This document shows, piece by piece, positions 41,385 through 48,345 of a stretch of DNA of 64,000 bases. The notes under the pieces were generated by a model. It did not search any database, was not told the origin of the DNA, and saw only the letters and a list, made by a program, of their open reading frames with translations. The position numbers and the translations under genes were made by a program. Origin of the DNA: Parapusillimonas sp013416435 (GTDB taxonomy: Bacteria > Pseudomonadota > Gammaproteobacteria > Burkholderiales > Burkholderiaceae_B); assembly GCF_052180245.1 (NCBI RefSeq), contig NZ_CP197474.1, positions 3,224,001 to 3,288,000 on the forward strand, in the 5' to 3' direction. Position 1 is the first letter of the stretch, and every line of letters begins with the position of its first letter.

Positions 41385-43619
41385 ATGGTATCTCGCATTC
41401 CGCAGCTCCAGCGCTTCGTGTACAGCCATTATTTTTATGGCGGACTGCGGCAGGCCGTAGGCGTGCTGCTACCGGCACTGGTTCTTGTCGGCGCCATGCA
41501 AATGTACAGCGTCGGGATGATTGCGGCCGTAGGCGCGGGCTGCGTGGCCATTCTGGACCAGCCCGGCGGCCCTCGGCGCTACGGAACCAACGGCATGCTG
41601 GCCGCAATGGTGCTGGGCTCCGCAACCGTCCTGCTGACCGGCCTCGCTTCCTCGCATAGCCTGTTCATCTGGCTGCTCGTCCCGACGCTGTGCTTCGCGT
41701 TCTCCATGCTCACAGTGTTCGGCAAGCAAGGCGGCCTGCTCGGATTCGCATGCCTGCTGATCATGACGTTGACGATGCGCATCCCACTGAGTCCGCATGA
41801 AGTGCTGCAGCACACGCTTTATTCTTTCGGAGGCGGCGCCTTTTATTTTCTCTTCAGCTTTGCCACCCATCGAATCTTCTGGCATCGCGAAGAACAGCAT
41901 GCGCTGTCGGCGGCGCTGTTTGCAACCGCCGACTACATGGCTGCGCGTTCCGCATTCTACGATGTAAACACTGAACTGGAAGCCAACTATAGGCGACTGA
42001 TCCATGCGCAATCGGCCATGACGGAAAAACACCAGGCGGCTCGCGACACCGTACTGCGCGAACTGCCGCGCGGCCAGGGAAGAAACGACAAGCTGCGGAT
42101 CGCGTCGCTGAACGTCTTCATCGACATGGTGGCCCTGCTGGACACACTGGTAGCCACTCATACCGACTATGCCACCCTGCGCCGCCGCGTGCCGGACAGC
42201 GACGTGCTGATTTTCGCCCGCGACGCCTTGCGCAAGCTTTCCGGCAACGTCGAACATATCGCGCTGTGCGTGGCGCGGGACAAGGCCGCCAGCGAGCGCA
42301 ACAGCGTCAAGGCCGAATTGCGCGCCATCGAATTTGAATTGGTAAGCTACCGTACCGACGGCATGGCCGAGCGCGAGCCGGAAATCTACGCACTGCTGGT
42401 GCAGATCCTGCGCCGCCTGCGCAACGCGACGCGCCTCGTGGAGCGCATGGCCCATCACACCGGCAAGCAGGCCAGCATCGAGCTGGTGGACATGCGGCTG
42501 GACAAATCCCTGGATCGTTTCCTGTCGAGGCAAACCTGGCGGCTCGGTATGTTCACCAGCAATCTGCGGCTGGACTCCTCGCACTGCCGGTACGCGCTCA
42601 GGGTGGCCATGGCCGCCGTGCTGGCGCTGACCGTCTCAGCCGCGCTGGCCCGGACCGGCTTGCTGAATCGCGTGGTTCCGGGACTCAGCGCCCACAGCTA
42701 TTGGATCGTCCTGACCATCCTGGTGGTCATGAAGCCCGGTTTCGCGCTCACGCGGCAACGCAATGGCTGGCGCCTTGTCGGCACGCTGATCGGATGCGGC
42801 CTGGCCCTGGCACTATTCAAGTCGACCGAGAACACCGACGTCTACCTTGCCGTTCTGGTCGTCGCCTGCGTGCTGGGCTACAGCCTGATACTCGTCAACT
42901 TCATGCTCGCCGCCCTCTTCAACACGGTTTTCGTGTTGCTGGCATTCCACTTCCTGACCCCTGACGGCAGTTCCGTCATTGGAGAGCGCCTTGTCGATAC
43001 TCTCCTGGGCTGCGGCATCGCGCTGCTGTGCAGCTATGTCCTGCCTTGGTGGGAGCACAGCTATATGGGGTCGTTGGCGAGGGCTCTGAAGAACGCCAAT
43101 CAGGAGTTCCTGCGCACCGGCCTGGTTTTCGCGGATCTGGCCAGGGCCAGATTGCGGTCGTCGGCGATGGCGGCGGACCGAGCGGCCTTGACGGAACCGC
43201 CCGGTGGCGAGGAAGTGCTTCCCGGCGAGGGCATTGTCGAAGAGGCGGAAGTGCGCTGGCGGCTTGCGCGCAAAAACATGCACATCGCTTTCAGCAATTT
43301 CGCGGCCGCTTTCTACCGCATGATGGACGAACCCATCAAGCGCCAGAAAAATGTGCCCGAGCTGAACAACCTCCTGATCCAGAACCACGTCCTGGCGCTG
43401 CAAATCACGTCGGCCATACCCATATTGTGCAATCTGGAACAGGTGCCGCCCGGCATCCAGTCATCTCTGGACGCCATCCAGGCCTATCTGGACGACAAAG
43501 ACGCCGAACCGCCTGCTTCCATAGAAACCGAGGGCGAGCTGGCGACGCTCGCCTACCCGCTGAGACAAATGGTGAAAGCTTCGCAACTGGTCCGCCAGGA
43601 AATGCGCAGCATTCAATAG
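41385..43619 (+). CDS. FUSC/YccS family inner-membrane protein
   Basis: 744 residues from ATG 41385. Two blocks of transmembrane segments (about 20-140 and 400-540) are each followed by a cytoplasmic domain, the fusaric-acid-resistance/YccS layout. The first block reads GAMQMYSVGMIAAVGAGCVAILDQ and the second HSYWIVLTILVVMKPGFALTRQRNGWRLVGTLIGCGLA, the family's most conserved stretch. Function is presumed efflux of aromatic acids or similar; YccS itself is uncharacterised. The frame is open upstream through a repeat unit, so a longer product from 41307 is possible but less likely. Confidence 0.88.
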   Translation: MVSRIPQLQRFVYSHYFYGGLRQAVGVLLPALVLVGAMQMYSVGMIAAVGAGCVAILDQPGGPRRYGTNGMLAAMVLGSATVLLTGLASSHSLFIWLLVPTLCFAFSMLTVFGKQGGLLGFACLLIMTLTMRIPLSPHEVLQHTLYSFGGGAFYFLFSFATHRIFWHREEQHALSAALFATADYMAARSAFYDVNTELEANYRRLIHAQSAMTEKHQAARDTVLRELPRGQGRNDKLRIASLNVFIDMVALLDTLVATHTDYATLRRRVPDSDVLIFARDALRKLSGNVEHIALCVARDKAASERNSVKAELRAIEFELVSYRTDGMAEREPEIYALLVQILRRLRNATRLVERMAHHTGKQASIELVDMRLDKSLDRFLSRQTWRLGMFTSNLRLDSSHCRYALRVAMAAVLALTVSAALARTGLLNRVVPGLSAHSYWIVLTILVVMKPGFALTRQRNGWRLVGTLIGCGLALALFKSTENTDVYLAVLVVACVLGYSLILVNFMLAALFNTVFVLLAFHFLTPDGSSVIGERLVDTLLGCGIALLCSYVLPWWEHSYMGSLARALKNANQEFLRTGLVFADLARARLRSSAMAADRAALTEPPGGEEVLPGEGIVEEAEVRWRLARKNMHIAFSNFAAAFYRMMDEPIKRQKNVPELNNLLIQNHVLALQITSAIPILCNLEQVPPGIQSSLDAIQAYLDDKDAEPPASIETEGELATLAYPLRQMVKASQLVRQEMRSIQ

Positions 43620-43636
43620 CTTGCGAGCGGCACCCT

Positions 43637-43666
43637 GGGGTCAGACCCCGTTCGGGGCCTGACCCC
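43637..43666. repeat. Palindromic repeat unit F (single), overlapping the yaaA 3' end
   Basis: Arms GGGGTCAGACCCC and GGGGCCTGACCCC around gttc. On the minus strand it encodes the last residues and the stop codon of yaaA, and it occupies the gap between the convergent FUSC and yaaA genes, where it could serve as a bidirectional terminator. Confidence 0.93.
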
Positions 43667-44438
43667 TTCGGCGGAACACAAGCCGGTCGGCCGAGGACTC
43701 GGCTGCCGCGAACGCATAGCCTTCGCTGTCAAAGCCGGACAGGCCCTCGGGCTTGGCGACCCTGTTTTCGATCACGTAGCGCGCCATCAAGCCCCGTGCG
43801 CGCTTCGCATGGAAACTGATGACTTTCCAAACACCGTTCTTGTAGTCCTGGAACACACATTGCACGACCCGCGCACGCAGCGTCTTTTTATCCACGGACT
43901 TGAAATACTCTTCGGACGCAAGATTGAGCACGATGGGGTCTCGCTTGCCGGGCAGCGTCGCCAATTGCTCGTTCAAGCAGGCTGATATCTTTTCGCCCCA
44001 GAACTCATACAGATTCTTGCCCCGCTTCGTGGCGAGCCCGGTGCCCATTTCAAGGCGATAAGGCCGCATGAGATCGAGCGGACGGAGCACGCCATATAAC
44101 CCGCTCAATAAGGCGATATGCTGCTGAGCCCATTTCAGCTGAGCATCGGAAAGCGTGGGCGCATCCAGCCCTTCGTAGACGTCTCCGTTGAACGCAAGCA
44201 CCGCCTGCCTGGAGTTGGACAGATCGAATGCCGGCTGCCACTCGGCATAGCGCTGAACATTCAGTTCGGCCAGGGCATCGCTGAGCTTCATCAGGGAGGC
44301 GATATCGGCGGCGGATTTTTTTTTCAGGACGGCAATCAGTTCGGCCGCATCGTCAATGAACAAGGGCTGCGTATGCAGCGCCGTGCGTACGGGCGAGTCA
44401 TAATCCAGCTTCTTGGCCGGCGAAAGTAGCAACAGCAT
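43641..44438 (-). CDS. yaaA: YaaA family peroxide-stress protein with repeat-encoded C-terminus
   Basis: 265 residues; opens MLLLLSPAKKLDYDSP and includes LAFNGDVYEGLDA, QHIALLSGLYGVLRPLDLMRPYRLEMGTGL, NLYEFWGEKI, NLASEEYFKSV and ISFHAKRARGLMARYVIENR, all strongly conserved YaaA (DUF328) features. E. coli YaaA lowers intracellular free iron damage during peroxide stress and binds DNA. The final RRRGQAPNGV and its TGA come from repeat unit F, replacing the native end. Confidence 0.93.
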   Translation of the reverse strand: MLLLLSPAKKLDYDSPVRTALHTQPLFIDDAAELIAVLKKKSAADIASLMKLSDALAELNVQRYAEWQPAFDLSNSRQAVLAFNGDVYEGLDAPTLSDAQLKWAQQHIALLSGLYGVLRPLDLMRPYRLEMGTGLATKRGKNLYEFWGEKISACLNEQLATLPGKRDPIVLNLASEEYFKSVDKKTLRARVVQCVFQDYKNGVWKVISFHAKRARGLMARYVIENRVAKPEGLSGFDSEGYAFAAAESSADRLVFRRRGQAPNGV

Positions 44439-44525
44439 TTCTATCCTTCTTTGAATGGTGCGCGGACAAGCGCGAACCGGCGGCCCGAACCGCCGGAATC
44501 CCGGTCAACGTCGGACCGCAATGAT

Positions 44526-45308
44526 TCAGCGGGCGGTCCAGCCGCCATCGAGCGACAATGTCGTGCCGGTCATTTGGTCCGCACCCTCGGACGCCAGGAA
44601 CACCGCTGCTGCGCCGAGCTGCTTGGGCGTGACGAACTGCAGCGAAGGCTGCTTTTCAGCAAGCAGCTCTTTGGCGGCGTCTTCTATCGAGACATCGAGC
44701 TTCTGTGCGAGCGCTTCGATTTGTTTTTCGACCAGCGGAGTGCGCACCCAGCCAGGACATATGGCGTTGCAGGTAATGCCCGAGCCCGCGCTCTCCAGCG
44801 CAGTGACTTTGGTCAGCCCGACCACGCCGTGCTTCGCGGCAACATACGCGGACTTGTATGCTGAGGCCACCAGCCCATGAGCCGATGCGATGTTGATGAT
44901 GCGGCCCCAGCCTTTTTTCTTCATATACGGCAGCACGGCGGCGGTACCATGAAAAACGGCCGAAAGATTCAGCGCGATGATCGCATCCCAGCGCTCGGCG
45001 GGAAAGCTCTCGATAGGGTCGGTGTGCTGTATGCCCGCGTTGTTGACCAGGATATCTATGCCACCCAGCGCGCTGGCCGCCTGGTCGATGAAAGCCCGGG
45101 TGGCATCGCCGCGCATCAGGTCGGCATTGATATAGCAGACTTTCACGTCGTACTCGAGCTCCAGATTGATGCGCTGCTTTTCTATTTCGTCCGCATCGCC
45201 AAATCCGTTGATGACGAGATTGGTGCCATTGGCGGCCAATTCGCGTGCGATGGCCAACCCTATCCCGCTCGTCGAACCCGTGACAACCGCATTTTTTCCT
45301 ATAAGCAT
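44526..45308 (-). CDS. bdhA: 3-hydroxybutyrate dehydrogenase (SDR family)
   Basis: 260 residues from ATG 45308, preceded by GAAAGGGG. NAD site TGSTSGIGLAIAREL, NNAGIQHTDPIE, the catalytic Ser in NIASAHGLVAS and Tyr-x3-Lys in YKSAYVAAKHG are present, with the C-terminal GADQMTGTTLSLDGGWTAR. The whole pattern matches D-3-hydroxybutyrate dehydrogenase, which oxidises hydroxybutyrate from polyhydroxybutyrate turnover to acetoacetate. Stands alone; an 80-bp gap with a CCGGCGG/CCGCCGG hairpin (44477-44496) follows it. Confidence 0.93.
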   Translation of the reverse strand: MLIGKNAVVTGSTSGIGLAIARELAANGTNLVINGFGDADEIEKQRINLELEYDVKVCYINADLMRGDATRAFIDQAASALGGIDILVNNAGIQHTDPIESFPAERWDAIIALNLSAVFHGTAAVLPYMKKKGWGRIINIASAHGLVASAYKSAYVAAKHGVVGLTKVTALESAGSGITCNAICPGWVRTPLVEKQIEALAQKLDVSIEDAAKELLAEKQPSLQFVTPKQLGAAAVFLASEGADQMTGTTLSLDGGWTAR

Positions 45309-45425
45309 AGCGCCCCTTTCTTTGATCAAGCTGGTCAATGCTCATAGTTTACCGCCCTGAACCCCGACATTTGGCCAATATAGGCAGGAAGAAAAACGCG
45401 ATTATGATTTTTCTCGGATTCTTGC

Positions 45426-45431
45426 TAGAAT
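45426..45431 (+). promoter_or_regulatory. Possible tRNA-Ser promoter -10
   Basis: TAGAAT lies about 110 bp before the tRNA gene with TTATGA 18 bp upstream. It is the best sigma-70-like pair in the 230 bp between bdhA and the tRNA; the distance implies a processed 5' leader. Confidence 0.3.
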
Positions 45432-45538
45432 ATCGCTCTTTGCCGATCCAGCAAGGGCGCTTTCGACTACGCGAGCCTTGCTTGCCAACACTTTTACAGT
45501 GTACGTGGCTAGGCAATCTTGCAGCCAGGCAGGAACCA

Positions 45539-45628
45539 GGACAGGTGGCAGAGTGGTCGAATGCGCCGGACTCGAAATCCGGTATACGTTTAGGCGTATC
45601 GTGAGTTCGAATCTCACCCTGTCCGCCA
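45539..45628 (+). tRNA. tRNA-Ser (anticodon CGA)
   Basis: A 90-nt class II tRNA. Acceptor GGACAGG pairs with CCTGTCC; the anticodon stem CCGGA/TCCGG closes the loop CTCGAAA, giving anticodon CGA (45573-45575) that reads UCG. A long variable arm (TATACGTTTAGGCGTAT region), T-arm GTGAG-TTCGAAT-CTCAC and an encoded 3' CCA follow. Immediately downstream lie a palindromic repeat, two IS-end-like repeats and an ISL3 remnant. Confidence 0.97.
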
Positions 45629-45639
45629 AGAATTCAAAA

Positions 45640-45669
45640 GGGGTCAGACCCCATATGGGGTCTGACCCC
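45640..45669. repeat. Palindromic repeat unit G (single), 11 bp after tRNA-Ser
   Basis: Canonical arms around atat, making the central eight bases CCATATGG and the whole unit a perfect palindrome. It may also terminate the tRNA transcript. Confidence 0.95.
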
Positions 45670-45724
45670 GGCTCTTCCCCATTTTCGAGGATCAGCGGCT
45701 CTACCCCATTTTCGGGGGATGCGC
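45670..45724. repeat. Tandem IS-end-like direct repeats
   Basis: Two near-identical elements in direct orientation: GGCTCTTCCCCATTTTCG... at 45670-45696 and GGCTCTACCCCATTTTCG... at 45697-45724. They lie just outside the 3' end of the transposase fragment, where an insertion sequence's terminal repeat would be, and suggest two overlapping or successive insertions. Confidence 0.6.
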
Positions 45725-45729
45725 ATTCA

Positions 45730-46167
45730 CTAGACACGGTTGATGACACCGTTCCAACCGCACTGGGCCAAGACCCGCATGCGGTAATTCTCAAAATTCC
45801 TGAAGCCATACGCTCTGCGTGAGAGCATCTCCATCTTCGTATGGAACCCTTCGGTGATGCCATTAGATTTGGTGAACCGCCACATGCGTACGCTGGGCTC
45901 CAGCCAAGATCGTAACGTAGCGGCCAGTGCCTTGGCCGGGCTTTGCTCAAACTGACGGATCAGGGCCAGGAATTGGGGCAGCATCTGCTTGGCCCGCTTG
46001 GCCTTCAGACTCTCCATGACCAGAAAGCCATTCAGTTGCGGCTTGGCAAAGTACAGCGCCTGCAGCACCGGCGACTGGGCCAAGTATTGGCGCAGTCGCT
46101 CCTTTTGCATGGATGACTGATTCCAGTGATGGCGGCGCCTCGAAGGAGTTGCGAACTGACTCACCAA
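45730..46167 (-). pseudogene. ISL3-family transposase remnant (C-terminal part)
   Basis: The frame encodes a C-terminal transposase segment: ERLRQYLAQSPVLQALYFAKPQLN, LRSWLEPSVRMWRFTKSNGITEGFHTKMEMLSRRAYGFRNFENYRMRVLAQCG, which matches the end of the DDE domain of ISL3-type transposases. Only about 125 recognisable residues remain of roughly 400; similarity fades upstream of about 46110. No partner terminal repeat was found on the left side, so the element is dead. Confidence 0.75.
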
Positions 46168-46310
46168 TCTTACATAGCCGTGAACTCACACGATAGACCT
46201 CCTTCGAAACAGTCCAGTCGGTTAGCAGCTGCTGTTCACGCTGCTCTCGCCTGCGGTCATCGTTTTGGTAAAGAGGGACCAGCACCGCTGCTAGCGATGC
46301 GCCCATGAGG

Positions 46311-46335
46311 CGCCCCGGCCTAAGAAGCCGGGGCG
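46311..46335 (-). terminator. GC-rich hairpin after the lipocalin gene
   Basis: CGCCCCGGC (46311-46319) pairs perfectly with GCCGGGGCG (46327-46335), seven-base loop, 8 bp beyond the lipocalin stop on the minus strand. No T-run follows, so termination is only likely, not certain. The stretch 46168-46310 holds no recognisable gene. Confidence 0.4.
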
Positions 46336-46342
46336 GTGAATC

Positions 46343-46882
46343 CTACTTTTCCGATTTAGTCACCTGCTCTACTGGGAAGTCGAGAGTCCGCGCATAGTCC
46401 AGCAGTTCATTGACCACAGAATCGTCAGCGTTTTGATCTCGGGAAAGCACCCAGAGATACTTTCGGTCTGGCGTCCCTACGAGCGAGTATTGGTAATCGC
46501 CCTCAAGCCTAAGTATCCAGTAATCGCCCCAAACCATAGGCAGCCAGGAGGTCCACTTTGGTGCAAATCTGACCTCAAGCTTTGATGGATCCCGCGGTGT
46601 GGATGCGTTGGATAATCTGCCTTCGCCCTGCGCGACTTTGGTGGCCCCATCCTTCGTTCGGCACTGGTTTGTAACGGTGATGGTCTTATCGGCTTGCAAT
46701 ACGTAGTCGGCCTTCACGTTGCCGACGCAATCGTCCTGAAAGCGATTGGGCAAACGGGCCTGTTCATACCATGTGCCTGCGTATCTCTGCAGATCAACGC
46801 CTTGCTGCGTGGGCATATCTGATGGGGTGGTGGCGCACCCCGAAAGCAGCACGAAAAGAGACGTGGCGAGAGTTCGTTTCAC
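46343..46882 (-). CDS. blc: Outer-membrane lipocalin (Blc family)
   Basis: The GTG at 46882 has AGGAG seven bases upstream and gives 179 residues; an ATG at 46897 lacks a binding site. Signal peptide with lipobox LLSGC, then the lipocalin signature RYAGTWYEQARLPNRFQDDC (G-x-W near residue 40), VTNQCRTKDG, LEVRFAPKW and YWILRLEGDYQYSLVGTPDRKYLWVLSR. Blc proteins bind lipids such as lysophospholipids in the periplasm. It stands alone between the IS remnant and the polysaccharide locus. Confidence 0.93.
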   Translation of the reverse strand: MKRTLATSLFVLLSGCATTPSDMPTQQGVDLQRYAGTWYEQARLPNRFQDDCVGNVKADYVLQADKTITVTNQCRTKDGATKVAQGEGRLSNASTPRDPSKLEVRFAPKWTSWLPMVWGDYWILRLEGDYQYSLVGTPDRKYLWVLSRDQNADDSVVNELLDYARTLDFPVEQVTKSEK

Positions 46883-47344
46883 ATTCTTCTCCTGCATTTT
46901 TGAATTGCGGTCGACAGATAAGCAAAATTCGGGCCCTGCAGCGGCTTGATCGGCGCATACACGGCCAAACCAGCCCCCTTGCCGTTCGCCTGCTGCGGAT
47001 CTGCCAAGCTAGAGGCCTGGATCCCTGGGCCGCTCTGTCAGTGATTCCTTGTAGTCACCTGTATACCCAAAATGCGGGGCTTCGATCTGTTGGGCCATCC
47101 AGAAATCGGTAAATGGCGCTACGTCTGGCTGGCAATGCCAATAGGCTTTCCCATTGGCATCTATTGCCCACCCGCCAGCTTGACGGCCATCGCCTCGAAA
47201 TTTTTCATATCGGCCATCGGCCTCTCTCGGTGGATAGAAATAAAAAAACCCCACCAAATGGCAGGTCTGAAATGAAAAATCCGCCTATAGGCGGATATGA
47301 AGACCTGTAAGGCACTGCTATCGTCGTGAAAAAAGGAGACGACC
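46883..47344. other. 462-bp mostly non-coding region before the polysaccharide locus
   Basis: No clear gene on the plus strand. A minus-strand frame at 47009-47257 (82 codons from a TTG; includes WAIDANGKAYWHCQPD) has no good binding site and is doubtful. The right end holds nested hairpins (47262-47307) and the ribosome binding site of the small ORF at 47345. Confidence 0.5.
47262..47307. terminator. Nested hairpin with minus-strand T-run
   Basis: Outer stem CAGGTCT (47262-47268)/AGACCTG (47301-47307) encloses ATCCGCC (47279-47285)/GGCGGAT (47290-47296). On the minus strand the inner hairpin is followed by TTTTT, an intrinsic terminator pointing away from the polysaccharide locus; on the plus strand it forms a two-tier leader structure just before the small ORF. 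Confidence 0.55.
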
Positions 47345-47473
47345 ATGGCCTACTTCAGCTTGGATTACCTAGAGGGACAAGAACTCAATGGGGGGCCAGA
47401 CCCCATATGGGGTCTGGCCCCTGGCATGGCCCTAGCACAAGAGGCTGCGAAAGGCGGAGGCAGCAAAGCATGA
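47345..47473 (+). CDS. Small ORF (42 aa) carrying a repeat unit, coupled to the NusG-like gene
   Basis: ATG 47345 is preceded by AAGGAG at ideal spacing. The frame reads MAYFSLDYLEGQEL, then a repeat-encoded segment NGGPDPIWGLAPG, then MALAQEAAKGGGSKA, and stops at 47473 overlapping the NusG-like ATG (47470) as ATGA. It is likely a leader peptide that couples translation. The Shine-Dalgarno sits in the loop of a short GTCGT/ACGAC hairpin (47323-47343). I do not recognise the protein. Confidence 0.55.
   Translation: MAYFSLDYLEGQELNGGPDPIWGLAPGMALAQEAAKGGGSKA
47392..47421. repeat. Palindromic repeat unit H (single) inside the 42-codon ORF
   Basis: Variant arms GGGGCCAGACCCC and GGGGTCTGGCCCC around atat; both arms carry the compensating change so the palindrome is perfect. 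It adds ten codons in frame to the small ORF at 47345. Confidence 0.93.
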
Positions 47474-48027
47474 CCGCTCACTTGCAAACCACTGTGGCAT
47501 GGTATGCGGCTTATACCAAGCCCCGACAGGAAGGCGTCGCAGTCGCCAATTTGCAGCGGCAAGGTTTTCATACCTATTCCCCATTGTTCAAGACCCTCAG
47601 AAAGCCCGCAGGCAAAAGCGAAGCGAACCTTGTTTCAGCCGGCGACCCAAACTCGATGCTTGTCGCTTACGAGCCGATGTTCCCGCGCTACGTTTTCTTC
47701 CAACCCTCAAGTCCCAGGCACTCCGTTGCCACAGTGCGCTCGACACGCGGAATCAGCTCGATCGTCACATTCGGCGCCGAGTTCGCGGTTGTTCAGCCGG
47801 AAATCTTGCAAACCATTCAGTCGCTCGAGGAACAGCGAAACCAGGCGCCGCTTCAAACCATCAGCCCCTATCAGCCAGGCCGTCGCGTGCGCTTGCGCGC
47901 CGCAGCGCTAAATGGTCTGGAAGGGCTCGTTCAAACAGTATCGTCCAAGCGAGTGACCATATTGCTGGAGCTCCTCGGCCGGCAAAAAACGCTCAAAGTG
48001 GAGCACGATCAAATCGAACTGATCTAG
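47470..48027 (+). CDS. NusG paralogue (RfaH-like transcription antitermination factor)
   Basis: 185 residues from ATG 47470 with GGAGG upstream. The N-terminal NGN domain reads WYAAYTKPRQEGVAVANLQRQGFHTYSPLF and PMFPRYVFFQ; the C-terminal KOW-type segment is YQPGRRVRLRAAALNGLEGLVQTVSSKRVTILLELLGRQKTLKVE. RfaH-like paralogues load onto RNA polymerase at specific DNA sites and suppress Rho and pausing in long surface-polysaccharide operons. An ops-like element lies 150 bp downstream, before the export genes. Confidence 0.9.
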   Translation: MTAHLQTTVAWYAAYTKPRQEGVAVANLQRQGFHTYSPLFKTLRKPAGKSEANLVSAGDPNSMLVAYEPMFPRYVFFQPSSPRHSVATVRSTRGISSIVTFGAEFAVVQPEILQTIQSLEEQRNQAPLQTISPYQPGRRVRLRAAALNGLEGLVQTVSSKRVTILLELLGRQKTLKVEHDQIELI

Positions 48028-48345
48028 GACCTGTTAACGCTGAAAGACAGCCTGAGTGTAGGTTTTTCGGCTTCAGCCTAAGACATCTATCCTAGAGAAA
48101 AGCAAATGCCGGCGAGCTATAACTACACGCAAGGTGTCCGCTGGTGTTTTTGCCGAAGAATGGCGAAAAACACTGCGGTAGCCTGCACGCTGACTGGGTT
48201 TGAGGGGCATTGGGAATAACCGGCAGGCGCGTCGTCTCAAAGTGTTTTGATATACGGCGTCATCCCTGGAAACACGGCGGTTAACTTCTGGCCACCCAAT
48301 AAACACGCTGCGGAATCGTCCCCTTTCTACATAGACAAGTCTTCG
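48028..48345. other. 318-bp leader between NusG-like gene and export genes
   Basis: Non-coding. It holds a long hairpin (48144-48173) and an ops-like element (48174-48186). Apart from these I see no gene; the two elements are the natural place for the adjacent regulator to act on the downstream operon. Confidence 0.6.
48144..48186 (+). promoter_or_regulatory. Hairpin followed by ops-like element
   Basis: GTGTTTTT (48144-48151) pairs with AAAAACAC (48166-48173), extended by GCC/GGC with one bulge. Directly after it, TGCGGTAGCCTGC (48174-48186) matches the ops consensus GGCGGTAG-nn-T-n-C at every defined position but the first. In enterobacteria the ops element pauses RNA polymerase and recruits RfaH. 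Confidence 0.5.

Noticed and set aside
43637..45669. Region around yaaA, bdhA and tRNA as an integrated genomic island
   Set aside because: No integrase, no duplicated tRNA 3' end and only housekeeping genes; the repeats and IS fragment are explained separately.
45947..46306. Minus-strand frame overlapping the IS remnant
   Set aside because: It runs through the transposase fragment in another frame, has no recognisable motif and no clear ribosome binding site.
47009..47257. 82-codon minus-strand ORF before the polysaccharide locus
   Set aside because: TTG start without a binding site and directly after a minus-strand terminator; composition is somewhat protein-like, so it is only mentioned within the intergenic entry.
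1694..47421. Palindromic repeats as a CRISPR array
   Set aside because: Units are scattered or in groups of at most four, with no regular unique spacers and no cas genes; each unit is a nested palindrome.
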